Source of the DNA: Chondrocystis sp. NIES-4102
GTDB lineage: Bacteria > Cyanobacteriota > Cyanobacteriia > Cyanobacteriales > Xenococcaceae
Direction of reading: 5' to 3'
Assembly (NCBI GenBank): GCA_002368355.1
Contig: AP018281.1
Location: 2,232,001-2,296,000, forward strand
Length of the DNA: 64,000 bases
Below are positions 18,638 through 28,415 of the stretch, one piece after another. The position numbers were made by a program, and so were the translations under genes. Under the pieces are notes generated by a model. The model ran no database searches and was not told the DNA's origin. It saw only the letters and a program-made list of their open reading frames with translations. How positions within the stretch are numbered: position 1 is the stretch's first letter; the number at the start of each line of letters is the position of its first letter.

Positions 18638-21193
18638 TTATTTTGCCACCACAAAATTAACCAATTTATTGGGTACTACTATCACTTTTTTAATTTCCTT
18701 ACCTTCCAAATAACGTTGAGCCACCTCAGACTCCACTGCATACTTTTCCAACGCTGCTTTATCTAAATTAGCAGGGACTTGAATAGTACCACGAGTCTTA
18801 CCCATAACCTGCACCACCAAAGTAATCTCATCTACCGTTAATGCTGAAGGATCTACTTCTCGCCATTGCTGATGATGAACAGATGTACTATTACCCAAGT
18901 GACTCCATAATTCTTCTGTAAGATGAGGAGCAAAAGGAGCAAGTAATAAGACTAAAGTTTCAATACCTTCTTGATATACAGGGGAATTGACACAATTACT
19001 GTCTTTGAGGGCATTACTTAATTTCATCAATTCCGAAACCGCAGTATTAAACTGATATTCCCCCGATAAATCCTCTGAAATCTCCTTAATTGCTATATGA
19101 ATGGCTCGGCGGAGGTCTTTTTCTGCTTTAGTAAGTTCTTGATTAGATTGAGTAACTTGAGAGCGATCGTAATTTGTCACCAAAGACCAAACTCGATTTA
19201 AAAAGCGGAATTGTCCTTCCACATCAGCATCATCCCATTCCAAATCTTTTTCTGGTGGGGCTTTAAAAAGAATAAACATCCTAGCTGTATCGACACCATA
19301 TTTACCCAAGCCTGCTTCTAAGCTCACACCATTGTATTTAGACTTAGACATTTTCTCAAAAAATACCTCTAGTTTGTCTCCTGTTTCAGGATCTCGAGGA
19401 TCTTCAGGATTAATTTGGTCTGGGGGGATATATTTATTATTTTTGGGATTTTTATAAGTTAATCCCTGTACCATTCCTTGAGTTAACAAGCGTTTAAACG
19501 GCTCATCAAAATTAAGTAAGCCTCTATCTCGCAATACTTTAGTAAAGAAACGGGAGTAAAGCAGATGTAAGATAGCGTGTTCAATCCCACCGACATATTG
19601 ATCCACAGCTAGCCAATCATTAACCTGATCTTGCTCAAAAGCAGTATCAGTATTATTAGCATCGCTATAGCGTAAAAAATACCAAGAAGAATCAATAAAA
19701 GTGTCCATAGTATCAGTTTCCCGTTTTGCAGGCTTACCACATTTAGGACAATCAACATTAATCCAAGCTGACAACTGAGCTAAAGGAGAACCACCACGCC
19801 CCGATAATTCAACAGATTCGGGCAATTTAACAGGTAAATCACTATCTGGTACAGGTACAGTTCCACAATCAGCACAATGAATTACAGGTATAGGACAACC
19901 CCAATATCGCTGACGGGAAATTAACCAATCTCGTAAACGATACTGCACTCTAGCTTTACCATAACCCTGTTGTTCGGCATATTCAATTATTTGAGTTTTA
20001 CCTGCATCGGCGGATAAACCATCAAATTGCCCCGAATTTACCAGAATTCCTGATTCAGTATAGGCTGCGGATAGCGGTTGATCAGCACTTTGTCCTTCTG
20101 GCACAATTACAGTTTTGATCGGCAGTTGTTTTTCCGTGGCAAATTTAAAATCCCTCGTATCGTGGGCTGGCACACCCATTACTGCCCCTGTACCATATTC
20201 ATAAAGAACATAGTCGGCAATCAAAATAGGTACTTGTGTTCCATTAAAAGGATTAATTACCATTCCCCCAGTGGGAATACCTCGTTTGGGCTTATCTTCT
20301 GCTGTTCTTTCAATTTCGCTTTGCCCTTTAATTTCCTCAATAAACCCTTCCACTGCTGCTTTTTGCTCAGGGGTAGTTACCTTAGCGGTTAAAGGATGTT
20401 CAGGGGCGAGAACTACATAAGTCACACCATATACAGTATCGGGACGAGTGGTAAATACGGCGACCTTCTCATCCATCCCCACAATGGGAAATTCTAAATA
20501 AGCCCCAATGGATTTACCTATCCAGTTAGCCTGCATAGTTTTGACTCTTTCTGGCCAACCATCTAACTGTTGTAGATCTTGGAGAAGTTTTTCTGCATAA
20601 TCAGTAATCTTAAAAAACCATTGTCTAAGCAGCTTACGTTCAACAATCGCTCCAGATCTCCAACTACGTCCTTCACTATCTACCTGTTCGTTAGCAAGTA
20701 CGGTTTGATCAATAGGATCCCAGTTAACCGCAGCTTCTTTTTGATAAGCCAACCCCGCATCTAAAAATTGTAAAAATAGCCACTGTGTCCATTTATAATA
20801 GTCGGGAGAACAAGTCGTTACCTCTCTATCCCAGTCAATAGACAGTCCTAACTGTTTGAGTTGCTCCCGCATCTGGGCAATATTTTGATATGTCCATTGA
20901 GCAGGAGGAATACCTCGATCTATGGCTGCGTTTTCGGCAGGTAATCCAAAAGCATCCCAGCCCATTGGATGTAATACTCGATACCCCTGCATTCTTTTTA
21001 AACGAGCAATAACATCGGTAATTACATAGTTACGGACATGACCCATATGTAAGCTCCCCGAAGGATAGGGAAACATGGAGAGGGCATAAAATTTTGGCTG
21101 ATCTTTAGAGTTGGGAGTTTTATCGATCCCAGATTCTTGCCATTGTTTTTGCCATTTTTGTTCTATGTCTGCTGCGTTATACCTTGACTCCAC
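18638..21193 (-). CDS. leuS: Leucyl-tRNA synthetase
   Basis: Class I aminoacyl-tRNA synthetase that charges tRNA-Leu. The HIGH motif is HMGH at residues 49-52 and KMSKS is present in [13 protein letters not shown]. The CP1 editing domain with TRPDT and [12 protein letters not shown] lies between them; a zinc-type CADC/CPKC pair is also present. Length 851 is full. The start is GTG at 21193, with AGGAG 11 bases upstream. It is divergent from the DUF gene at 21376. Confidence 0.97.
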   Translation of the reverse strand: MESRYNAADIEQKWQKQWQESGIDKTPNSKDQPKFYALSMFPYPSGSLHMGHVRNYVITDVIARLKRMQGYRVLHPMGWDAFGLPAENAAIDRGIPPAQWTYQNIAQMREQLKQLGLSIDWDREVTTCSPDYYKWTQWLFLQFLDAGLAYQKEAAVNWDPIDQTVLANEQVDSEGRSWRSGAIVERKLLRQWFFKITDYAEKLLQDLQQLDGWPERVKTMQANWIGKSIGAYLEFPIVGMDEKVAVFTTRPDTVYGVTYVVLAPEHPLTAKVTTPEQKAAVEGFIEEIKGQSEIERTAEDKPKRGIPTGGMVINPFNGTQVPILIADYVLYEYGTGAVMGVPAHDTRDFKFATEKQLPIKTVIVPEGQSADQPLSAAYTESGILVNSGQFDGLSADAGKTQIIEYAEQQGYGKARVQYRLRDWLISRQRYWGCPIPVIHCADCGTVPVPDSDLPVKLPESVELSGRGGSPLAQLSAWINVDCPKCGKPAKRETDTMDTFIDSSWYFLRYSDANNTDTAFEQDQVNDWLAVDQYVGGIEHAILHLLYSRFFTKVLRDRGLLNFDEPFKRLLTQGMVQGLTYKNPKNNKYIPPDQINPEDPRDPETGDKLEVFFEKMSKSKYNGVSLEAGLGKYGVDTARMFILFKAPPEKDLEWDDADVEGQFRFLNRVWSLVTNYDRSQVTQSNQELTKAEKDLRRAIHIAIKEISEDLSGEYQFNTAVSELMKLSNALKDSNCVNSPVYQEGIETLVLLLAPFAPHLTEELWSHLGNSTSVHHQQWREVDPSALTVDEITLVVQVMGKTRGTIQVPANLDKAALEKYAVESEVAQRYLEGKEIKKVIVVPNKLVNFVVAK

Positions 21194-21375
21194 GACTGGG
21201 TTTACTCCTAAGTTTTGATTGCTATGGTGAATTTAATAACTCTTCAATAGAGATATTTGCTGCTGGAGAAAATTTGTTGATTGAGTTTCTCCTGGTTGTA
21301 TTTCACTACATTTTACTAAAGCCTTGTGACCAGACAATTTTAAAATCAGAGATAAGCATAAAAAGCAAAATTATC

Positions 21376-21774
21376 ATGAAACCAACTTTTAAAACAAGAT
21401 TAGCTTGGGAACAAGCTCAAGTGTTAATGCAACCTGCTATGCTACGGGTTGTAGATAATATTCGCAAGGAATTAGAATCATCAGACTGGAAGGGAACATA
21501 TAGAGAAGTTACTTTACCCATTCCTGGTTATCATCTTTGTTTAACTCGTTTGGAATATCAAGTGGAAGTTGATGTCTGGGAACTTTGCTATAAAGTTTGT
21601 TTTTTAGAGTATGAGCCAATTGTGCATATTTTTAGTCAGGAGGATGAAACTGCTTATCCTGTAGATATCGATACTCGTTTAATTGATGAATTTGGAGAAA
21701 TAGATTGGCAGTTATTGGAATCTAAAGCCCAACAGTCGGTAAGAAGAGTGTTTCAGACTTTGCCTAAAGAGTAA
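21376..21774 (+). CDS. Conserved hypothetical protein
   Basis: A 132-residue soluble protein starting MKPTFKTRLAWEQAQVLMQP. It has balanced composition and motifs such as PIPGYHLCLTRLEY and VDVWELCYKVCFLEYEP; no known domain is recognised. The frame is open back to 21184 but the upstream part is AT-rich and hydrophobic, so the ATG at 21376 is chosen. It is followed after 23 bases by the ygfZ-like gene, so the two may be co-transcribed. Confidence 0.75.
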   Translation: MKPTFKTRLAWEQAQVLMQPAMLRVVDNIRKELESSDWKGTYREVTLPIPGYHLCLTRLEYQVEVDVWELCYKVCFLEYEPIVHIFSQEDETAYPVDIDTRLIDEFGEIDWQLLESKAQQSVRRVFQTLPKE

Positions 21775-21797
21775 ATTATTAATTATTAGTTATTAAA

Positions 21798-22838
21798 ATG
21801 ATGGAATTAAGAAAAGTACAGGAATCAGCAGGAGCAGTATTTAATGAATGTGGGGTACTTACTAGCTTTAATAATGACCATGAAGCAATAAAAGCAATTC
21901 CAGAAGGGGTGACAATTTGCGATCGCTCCTTATGGGGCTTGATTAAAATTACAGGGGCAGATCGCTTACGTTATCTTCATAACCAAAGTACTAATGATTT
22001 TCAATCTTTAAACCCAGGACAAGGTTGTGAGACTGTATTTGTTACTTCTACCGCTCGTACTCTCGATTTGGCTACCGCCTATGTGACCGAAGATGCAGTA
22101 CTAGTTTTGGTGTCTCCTAATCGTCGCGCTCAGTTATTAGCTTGGCTTGATCGCTTTATTTTTCCCTTTGATAAGGTAGAATTAACTGATATTTCGGCAG
22201 AATATTGTATATTTAGTTTGTTTGGGCAACAAAGCAGCAATTTACTATCACAATTAACCTCCCAACCCCTGAAGTTGGAAAATTTAGGAGATCATCAAAT
22301 CATGGCGATCGCCGAAGTTGAAGTTAGATTAGCTAATGGTAGTGGTTTGGCAACTCCTGGTTATACCTTACTAATCCCCCAACAACAGGCTGTCACAGTT
22401 TGGTCAGAATTAATTGCTAAAGGAGCTATTCCTTTCGGCGAGACATTATGGTCAACTCTTCGTATTCAACAGGGTAGACCTGCTCCCGACCATGAACTTA
22501 CAGAAGAATATAACCCCCTAGAAGCAGGACTTTGGCAAACTGTTTCTTTTACTAAAGGTTGCTATATTGGACAGGAAACTATTGCTCGCTTAAACACCTA
22601 TAAAGGTATAAAACAAAAACTTTGGGGATTAAAGCTCAATCAAGCTGCTGTACCTGGTACTCCCATTACCATCGAAGATACTAAAGTGGGAGTCTTAACT
22701 AGTTATACCGATACTCCAACAGGTGGGTATGGACTAGGTTATATTCGCACTAAAGCAGGAGGTGCAGGTTTACAAGTACAAGTGGGTGAAGCGGAAGCAG
22801 AGATAATACCTGTTCCCTTTATTGAGCATCAAGAATAA
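21798..22838 (+). CDS. ygfZ: YgfZ/GcvT-like folate-binding protein
   Basis: Folate-dependent protein related to the glycine cleavage T-protein and involved in Fe-S cluster assembly or repair in bacteria. The diagnostic motif K-G-C-Y-x-G-Q-E is present as KGCYIGQETIAR, which separates YgfZ/IBA57 from true GcvT. The N-terminal section (ITGADRLRYLHNQSTND) is also typical. Length 346 is full. It follows the hypothetical gene by 23 bases. Confidence 0.9.
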   Translation: MMELRKVQESAGAVFNECGVLTSFNNDHEAIKAIPEGVTICDRSLWGLIKITGADRLRYLHNQSTNDFQSLNPGQGCETVFVTSTARTLDLATAYVTEDAVLVLVSPNRRAQLLAWLDRFIFPFDKVELTDISAEYCIFSLFGQQSSNLLSQLTSQPLKLENLGDHQIMAIAEVEVRLANGSGLATPGYTLLIPQQQAVTVWSELIAKGAIPFGETLWSTLRIQQGRPAPDHELTEEYNPLEAGLWQTVSFTKGCYIGQETIARLNTYKGIKQKLWGLKLNQAAVPGTPITIEDTKVGVLTSYTDTPTGGYGLGYIRTKAGGAGLQVQVGEAEAEIIPVPFIEHQE

Positions 22839-22842
22839 GCTG

Positions 22843-22875
22843 AAAAATCCCTCAGAGATATGATCAACTGAGGGA
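22843..22875 (-). terminator. Rho-independent terminator of psaE
   Basis: The 8-bp stem TCCCTCAG/CTGAGGGA (22848-22855 with 22868-22875) is followed on the minus strand by TTTTT. It lies 160 bases beyond the psaE stop and 10 bases past the ygfZ-like gene on the other strand, so it may stop minus-strand transcription before it enters that gene. Confidence 0.75.
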
Positions 22876-23035
22876 GTCAATAACACAAGTTCAAGTTAAA
22901 GTAGAACTTTGGATAATCAAAGTATTTTTAAAATACCGTTGTTAGCATTTTTTTTGATAGGTTAGATTGCAGCAAAATATATTAAAGCCTATTAGCTTCT
23001 AACCACCTTATCTGCAAGTATTGTTAAATAACGCT

Positions 23036-23248
23036 TTATTTAGCAACTTTTTTAGCAGGTGCGCTAACTTCTTTTAATTCAGATTCCGCGTAGTTATTAG
23101 TGTTTACGCCTGCATAGTTAACCTTGTCAAAGCGCACCACTACAGGATAACGAATACCACTTGTATCTACAGATGCTACTGAACCAACTTCATTGTACCA
23201 ATAGGATTCTGGACGGAGAATTCTGACTTTAGAACCTCTTTGAACCAT
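23036..23248 (-). CDS. psaE: Photosystem I reaction centre subunit IV (PsaE)
   Basis: Stromal/cytoplasmic PSI subunit with an SH3-like fold that helps dock ferredoxin. The opening [19 protein letters not shown] and the segment [12 protein letters not shown] are the family pattern; 70 residues is the normal size. AGGAG precedes the ATG by 7 bases. It is transcribed alone, with a terminator at 22843-22875. Confidence 0.98.
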   Translation of the reverse strand: MVQRGSKVRILRPESYWYNEVGSVASVDTSGIRYPVVVRFDKVNYAGVNTNNYAESELKEVSAPAKKVAK

Positions 23249-23530
23249 AATTAATTAGTCTCCTGAAAATAAATGTTGTTTATTTTTAAATCAGAAAAAT
23301 ACCAGAGGTAATTTTCCAAGTTAGCTGTTCTTGGCTAGATAGAATATTAACCATTAAACTTCATTGTCAAGTTTATCAAACCTAGCTGGCTATAAATTCT
23401 TACGAAACATAACAATTGTAGGAATTTATTTAGTTCAAGAATACTGATTTAATCATTTTTCATCTCAAATAGAAAAGTAAACTTACAATAATTACAAGCT
23501 CTAAATCGAGAATAAATATTTAAAACCATA

Positions 23531-24463
23531 ATGTCTGGTTCAACAAAAGAAACAATTTATGCAGCTATGGCTGCGAACTTTGCGATCGCCATTACGAAAT
23601 TTGTGGCAGCTTATATTACTGGTAGTTCAGCCATGCTCTCAGAAGGTATTCATTCAGTAGTTGATACAGGCAATGAATTATTACTATTGTTAGGTATTCG
23701 CCTTAGTAAAAAACCAGCAGATGAAAGTCATCCTTTTGGTTATGGACACGAGCTTTATTTTTGGACTTTAATTGTCGCTCTATTGATCTTTGGTATTGGT
23801 GGCGGAATGTCGATCTATGAAGGAATACGCCATGTTAGAAATCCAGACCCCTTAAGCGATCCTTTGTGGAATTATATTGTATTAGGGTTAGCAGTTATAT
23901 TTGAGGGCTACTCCTGGAATGTAGCTCTACAAACATTTTTAGCCAGCAAAAATGAAGCCAATTTCTGGAAAGCCATTCGTACTAGTAAAGATCCAATTGT
24001 TTTTACCATTCTATTTGAAGATACTGCTGCTTTAATCGGTCTGTTTGTCGCTTTTATTGGGGTATTAAGTGGACATTTACTAGGTAATATTTATTTAGAT
24101 GGAGTGGCATCAATTGTCATTGGGGTTATTCTGTGTGGCGTAGCTTTATTACTCGCTGCTGAAAGTAAAGGATTATTAATTGGCGAAGGTGCTGATCCTG
24201 AAATAGTAGCAAATATTAGAAAAATCACCAATGCCGATCCTGCGGTAGAAAAGGTTATTAAAGTGTTAACTTTGCATTTTGGACCACAAGAAATCCTGCT
24301 AAATCTAGAAATAGAATTTATCGAAGACTTAGAAACAGAAGAACTAGCGATCGCTGTAGAACGATTAGAAACTTCAATAAACACTCAGCACTCCCAAATA
24401 CAAAATATTTTTATTGAAGCTAAATCGATTACAGCCAGCCGTAAAGACCTAGCTGATTGCTAG
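23531..24463 (+). CDS. Cation diffusion facilitator family transporter
   Basis: Integral membrane metal/proton antiporter of the CDF (zinc efflux-like) family. Several hydrophobic helices are seen in residues 10-200, with the metal motif HSVVD (EGIHSVVDTGNE) in helix 2 and the SHPFGYGHELYFW loop typical of the ZnT9-like branch. A cytoplasmic C-terminal ferredoxin-like domain follows from about 210. At 310 residues it is full length. Metal specificity cannot be read from the sequence; Zn, Fe or Mn are possible. It is convergent with the PBP gene, 18 bases apart. Confidence 0.92.
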   Translation: MSGSTKETIYAAMAANFAIAITKFVAAYITGSSAMLSEGIHSVVDTGNELLLLLGIRLSKKPADESHPFGYGHELYFWTLIVALLIFGIGGGMSIYEGIRHVRNPDPLSDPLWNYIVLGLAVIFEGYSWNVALQTFLASKNEANFWKAIRTSKDPIVFTILFEDTAALIGLFVAFIGVLSGHLLGNIYLDGVASIVIGVILCGVALLLAAESKGLLIGEGADPEIVANIRKITNADPAVEKVIKVLTLHFGPQEILLNLEIEFIEDLETEELAIAVERLETSINTQHSQIQNIFIEAKSITASRKDLADC

Positions 24464-24481
24464 CAATTATCTCTAAAAGTT

Positions 24482-26407
24482 TCAAGGACGGTCATATTGT
24501 GAAGTTCCAGGAAAATATTTAACAGGTTCATTCGCCAGAGCCTTCAGCATAAAAGAACGCCATACAGGAGCAGCAAAACTTCCACCTGTAATCCCTTTAC
24601 CCATACTTTGATAATTATCGTTCCCTATCCATACCGCAGTCGATAATTGGGGTACATAGCCCACAAACCAAACATCTCTTTCTGATGAGGTAGTACCTGT
24701 TTTTCCCGCAGCAGGACGACCAATATTAGCATTAGTCCCAGTTCCCCCAGGCTGCAATACCCCTTGTAACATACTGGTTAAATTCGCTGTTGCCCAGGGA
24801 TCTAATATTTGCTTGGGCTTTGGGGTATTATCCAAAAGAATATTACCTTTACTATCTGCAACTTGGAGGATAACTGTAGGTTCAGAATGCCAACCACTAT
24901 TAGCAAAAGTAGCAAAAGCTCCAGCCATTTCCAACGGTGTTACCCCAATTGAACCCAAAGGTAAAGAAATTACAGGCTGCATGGGGCTTTTAATTCCTAA
25001 ACTGCGACAAACTTCGATAATTTCCTCTAGCCCTACAGCTTTACCCAGTTTTACCGCAGGTACATTACGAGATTGCTTTAAAGCAGTTGTAAGAGACATC
25101 ATCCCTGCAAAATCTGTTTTTCCGCCATAATTTTGGGGTCGATAAACACCTCCAGGAATTGGATAACTAACAGGAGCATCATCAATCATGGTACTGGGTG
25201 TATACTTACCAGTTGCTAAAGCAGCGTAATAAACAAAGGGTTTAAAAGCAGAACCTGGTTGTCTACGAGATTGAACTGCACGGTTAAACTGGCTCGATTC
25301 ATAATCTACTCCCCCCACTAAAGTTTTAACAAAATGAGTCCGAGGATCAACGGCAGCTAAGGCTATTTGATCTGCTCTTAATCCCCAACGACGTAACATA
25401 GCATGACTTTCCTTAACTGATTCTTCAGCCATTTTCTGAAAGTCCATATCAATTGTTGTTTGAACTCGAATTCCCCCTTGAAGTACTTTATCTTTACCAA
25501 AACGGGCTTCTAATTCTTTAATTACAGCTTCAGTAATAAAGGGCGATTTACTTTTGCGCCAAGCGGTCGGTTTACCTATTAATAGAGGGGCTTGCAATGC
25601 TGCTTGTTCTTCTTCTACAGTAATCCAATTTAAGGCACGCATTCTGGCTAAGACCTCTGTTTGCCTATCTTTGGTTTCGGAATAGTTGAGAAAAGGACTA
25701 TACTGCTCTGGTGCTTGAATTAAACCTGCTAATACAGCAGCTTCAGCTAAATTTAAATCCGCAGCACTTTTATTAAAATAGCTTTCGGCAGCAGTTTGAA
25801 TTCCATAATTATTATGACCCCAATAAATAGTGTTGAGATACATTTCTAAAATTTCTTCTTTAGAAAATACCTGTTCAACACGAATAGCTAAAATAGCTTC
25901 AGCTAATTTACGACTAAAAGTACGTTCACGAGTTAGAAAAAGATTTTTGACTAACTGCATAGTTAAAGTAGAAGCACCCTCTGATACTCCTCCTTCCCTG
26001 TAATTGGCTAAAGCTGCACGACCAATACTATAAGGATTTAAGCCATTATGACGATAAAAACTACTATCTTCGATCGCAATTACCGCTAATTTTAGATTTG
26101 GAGATATTTGGTCTAAAGCAGCCACTTCTCGGTTTGCTTCACCATGTAAACTGGTTAGTAATCGCCCTTTGATATCGTAAATGTAACTAGTTTCTGCTGG
26201 TACATAATTACGCAACATCCTCACATCAGGCAAATTGCGAAAACTGAAGGCTAAACCCAATAACCCCCCAGCAGCTACAGCACTGGAAATCATTGTAATG
26301 CCCAATACTGTACCCCCAGTTGCCTTTGCCACTCCTAATAGAAAGGATTTGAGGATCTCTTGCGTATTTCTAGGGTTTGGTTTCTGTAACATTATTTCAG
26401 AAGACAC
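24482..26407 (-). CDS. Class A penicillin-binding protein (PBP1A family)
   Basis: Bifunctional peptidoglycan synthase anchored by one N-terminal membrane helix. The GT51 glycosyltransferase has EDSSFYRHNGLNPYSIGRA and the TLTMQLVKN motif; the transpeptidase has the SxxK box in RRQPGSAFKPF, SRN in KQSRNVPAVK and the KTGT box. Length is about 640, typical. The frame is open to a TTG at 26428. I chose the GTG at 26407 because GGAGG lies 12 bases upstream of it; an ATG at 26392 is also possible. Confidence 0.93.
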   Translation of the reverse strand: MSSEIMLQKPNPRNTQEILKSFLLGVAKATGGTVLGITMISSAVAAGGLLGLAFSFRNLPDVRMLRNYVPAETSYIYDIKGRLLTSLHGEANREVAALDQISPNLKLAVIAIEDSSFYRHNGLNPYSIGRAALANYREGGVSEGASTLTMQLVKNLFLTRERTFSRKLAEAILAIRVEQVFSKEEILEMYLNTIYWGHNNYGIQTAAESYFNKSAADLNLAEAAVLAGLIQAPEQYSPFLNYSETKDRQTEVLARMRALNWITVEEEQAALQAPLLIGKPTAWRKSKSPFITEAVIKELEARFGKDKVLQGGIRVQTTIDMDFQKMAEESVKESHAMLRRWGLRADQIALAAVDPRTHFVKTLVGGVDYESSQFNRAVQSRRQPGSAFKPFVYYAALATGKYTPSTMIDDAPVSYPIPGGVYRPQNYGGKTDFAGMMSLTTALKQSRNVPAVKLGKAVGLEEIIEVCRSLGIKSPMQPVISLPLGSIGVTPLEMAGAFATFANSGWHSEPTVILQVADSKGNILLDNTPKPKQILDPWATANLTSMLQGVLQPGGTGTNANIGRPAAGKTGTTSSERDVWFVGYVPQLSTAVWIGNDNYQSMGKGITGGSFAAPVWRSFMLKALANEPVKYFPGTSQYDRP

Positions 26408-26471
26408 GTGTTTTGATTTCCTCCACAAAGCATTACAAGCAATGGTTTGATTAGTAGGCTACTGTAATTAG

Positions 26472-26514
26472 GTGAACAGTACCCCGTTTGACGAAGGACG
26501 GGGCTTGCGTTCAC
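26472..26514 (-). mobile_element. Solitary IS200/IS605 (TnpB-type) right-end-like hairpin
   Basis: Nested palindrome: outer stem GTGAAC/GTTCAC (26472-26477 with 26509-26514) and inner stem CCCCGT/ACGGGG (26482-26487 with 26498-26503). Read on the minus strand it gives GCAAGCCCCGT, loop, ACGGGG, then GTTCAC, which resembles the right end and guide-RNA 3' end of cyanobacterial IS200/IS605 elements. No tnpA or tnpB coding sequence is beside it, so it looks like a remnant. The match is by memory of the pattern, not by alignment. Confidence 0.45.
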
Positions 26515-26604
26515 TTCGTAAAAAGTCAAGCTACTTATACATAGATAAATAGATAGATTGATCGATCAATTGTAGCAAGCTCAACGAAAGAATTGATTTT
26601 TAAC

Positions 26605-26680
26605 AAAAAAAAATCCTTGGCTGACCAAGTTTAAGTAACTATCGCCTTTTTAAGCGGAGTATCTTAAACTAACCAAGGAT
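26605..26680 (-). terminator. Strong orphan terminator on minus strand
   Basis: Stem ATCCTTGG/CCAAGGAT (26673-26680 with 26613-26620), with an inner stem GTTTAAG/CTTAAAC and a small CGC/GCG apex, is followed on the minus strand by nine T. No protein gene lies upstream on this strand before the divergent parA, so it probably ends a non-coding transcript. Confidence 0.75.
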
Positions 26681-26930
26681 CATAGAATTCAGGAGAAATC
26701 AATGTTGACAAAGTTCAAGCAGTATCCCTCTTATTAAAGTGGATGTGTTGAACCAATAGTGACCACCGAAGGTTACTTAATACAGGTTTTTTCGTTTTAC
26801 CGCTAAATACCTGTAATTAGTGAATTAACTTAGCAATTTAGGAGATAAATTTTTTAAGCTAGTGCCTTCGCGCAGTTCAAGCAACTTCCGTCATTTGAAG
26901 GCGGAGGATGTTTTACTAATGGGAATAGAC
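26605..26930 (-). ncRNA. Candidate non-coding RNA ending at the orphan terminator
   Basis: Inferred from the orphan terminator. Upstream on the minus strand the DNA can form further stems, such as GTTCAA/TTGAAC closing an ATCC/GGAT stem (about 26710-26750), and ACCTGTA/TACAGGT (about 26780-26813). The 10-mer TGCTTGAACT occurs twice. A weak promoter (TTGTTT, 16 bases, TAAATT at 26938-26943) would start the RNA near 26930. I could not match it to 6S RNA, tmRNA or RNase P RNA by eye, although a 6S-like RNA is not excluded. Confidence 0.4.
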
Positions 26931-27062
26931 AACATTTAATTTATGTAAATAAATGTAACAAACAAGTTATATATTTAGCAAGGTATCGCTATATCTAGAC
27001 CTGCAAGACGCGCTTCTAGGTAAACTACTACTACTCGATATATTAATTTCATTATTTAGCCG

Positions 27063-27659
27063 ATGATTATTGCAATTACTGCTTTGAAAGGAGGAGTAGG
27101 TAAAACCACAACCGCAGTTCATTTAGCAGCATATTTTCAGACACTAGCACCAACCCTTTTAATTGATGCAGATAAAAATCGTTCCGCTTTAGTATGGTCA
27201 AAAGAAGATAAGTTGCCTTTCTATGTAGCATCTCAAGCAGGCGCACCTGGTTTGGTTTCTAAGTTTACCCATATTATCATCGACACTCAAGCAAGACCTG
27301 AACCTGAAGAATTGGAAGATTTAGCTGCGGGTAGTGATCTGTTAATCTTACCTACTACTCCTAATCATCTCGATCTTGATACGACAATTAAAGCTGTTGA
27401 ATTGTTAAAGCCTTTTAAAGCTAAGTATAAGGTGTTGTTAACTAAGGTGGATTCTCGTACTGTTAATGGTCGAGATGCTAAAAAATTTTTAGAAGCTGCT
27501 CAAATACCTCTTTTTAAAGAAGAAATTCCTCTATTAGCAGCCTTTGGGCGATCGCCTAGTCGCGGAGTTATTATTAAGGATTTTCCCGATCGCCGATCCT
27601 ATATTGGTTGGAATAAGTATAAGGCTGTCGGTAAGGAGATTATGGAGAATGCTAAATAA
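27063..27659 (+). CDS. ParA/MinD-like ATPase
   Basis: Deviant Walker-A ATPase of 198 residues. The P-loop KGGVGKTTTAVHLAA is near residues 9-23 with the signature lysine; the A-prime region is LLIDADKNRSALVW and the Walker B-like strand is IIIDTQARPEPEEL. ParA proteins position plasmids, chromosomes or protein complexes by nucleoid-bound ATP cycling. It is shorter than chromosomal ParA, and no parB or partner gene lies beside it, so the cargo is unknown. Confidence 0.88.
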   Translation: MIIAITALKGGVGKTTTAVHLAAYFQTLAPTLLIDADKNRSALVWSKEDKLPFYVASQAGAPGLVSKFTHIIIDTQARPEPEELEDLAAGSDLLILPTTPNHLDLDTTIKAVELLKPFKAKYKVLLTKVDSRTVNGRDAKKFLEAAQIPLFKEEIPLLAAFGRSPSRGVIIKDFPDRRSYIGWNKYKAVGKEIMENAK

Positions 27660-27671
27660 CTATTAACGGAC

Positions 27672-28316
27672 TTAATTTTGTTTACGGGCGATTACTGCAT
27701 AAAAGGGATCGCCCCCTGCTAACCCCAACATTTGAAATAACCCTGGTACTGCTGGCTGATGTATGATTATTTCTGGCGAGGTAAAACCATCAACCGATTG
27801 AAAGTATTTTTGTACTAATTTGACTCGCTCATTATCTGTTCCATCACGCCAAGCTGCGATCGCTTTTTGATAAAACATACGATTGGAAAAGCTAATAATT
27901 ACTACACCATTAGGTTTAAGAATACGCTGAATTTCCGATAAAACCGCTTCAGGGTATTGTAAATATTGTATGGAAACAGTAATTAATACAGCGTCGAAAT
28001 CCGCATCTTCTAAAGGTAATTTGGGATTTTGATTGAGATTTTGAACAAAGTAATGATCTAGTTGTGGATTTTTACTTAATTCTGCCTCATTCATTCCATG
28101 TCCTTCTACATGGGCAAATTCCATTTGTGCAGGTAAATGAGACACCCAACTACTCATCAGGTCTAATATACGAGTATTGGGCGTTAATTGCTCACTATAA
28201 AGATTGGTAAGGCGATTAATAAACCCATCATCAACATGAGTTACAAAACGAGGCGAGTCATAAAATTCGCGATCATTGGAATCATCTAACTTCTCTCTTT
28301 GCTCAGGACGCAACAT
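27672..28316 (-). CDS. Class I SAM-dependent methyltransferase-like protein
   Basis: A 214-residue protein with the C-terminal half of a class I methyltransferase: DFDAVLITVSIQYLQYPE and RILKPNGVVIISFSNR. Motif I is atypical (ILDLMSSWVSHLP in place of the usual glycine-rich loop), which is common in a branch annotated as methyltransferase type 11. Substrate unknown. Convergent with parA, 12 bases apart. Confidence 0.8.
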   Translation of the reverse strand: MLRPEQREKLDDSNDREFYDSPRFVTHVDDGFINRLTNLYSEQLTPNTRILDLMSSWVSHLPAQMEFAHVEGHGMNEAELSKNPQLDHYFVQNLNQNPKLPLEDADFDAVLITVSIQYLQYPEAVLSEIQRILKPNGVVIISFSNRMFYQKAIAAWRDGTDNERVKLVQKYFQSVDGFTSPEIIIHQPAVPGLFQMLGLAGGDPFYAVIARKQN

Positions 28317-28415
28317 AGAATTATTAAGTTGTATGTATTTTCATTAAAGTTAAGATGATTTTAACGCTTTTTCTAAGTTTGTGTGACGCTTTATAACTCA
28401 TGGTTTTCGAGTTAA

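Larger units (their letters stand above)
26408..27062. other. Gene-free but structured gap before parA
   Basis: About 650 bases without a protein gene. It contains an IS200/IS605-like hairpin (26472-26514), a long hairpin with a T-run on the minus strand (26605-26680) and further stem-loops. Those are listed separately. A plus-strand 11-codon frame at 26702-26737 has AGGAG six bases before its ATG but resembles nothing known. Confidence 0.7.

Noticed and set aside
21184-21375. N-terminal extension of the hypothetical gene at 21376
   Set aside because: AT-rich and hydrophobic, overlaps the leuS start, and the ATG at 21376 fits a compact soluble protein better.
26702-26737. 11-codon plus-strand frame with AGGAG six bases upstream
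   Set aside because: Too short to support, no known leader peptide, and the strand evidence here favours a minus-strand RNA.
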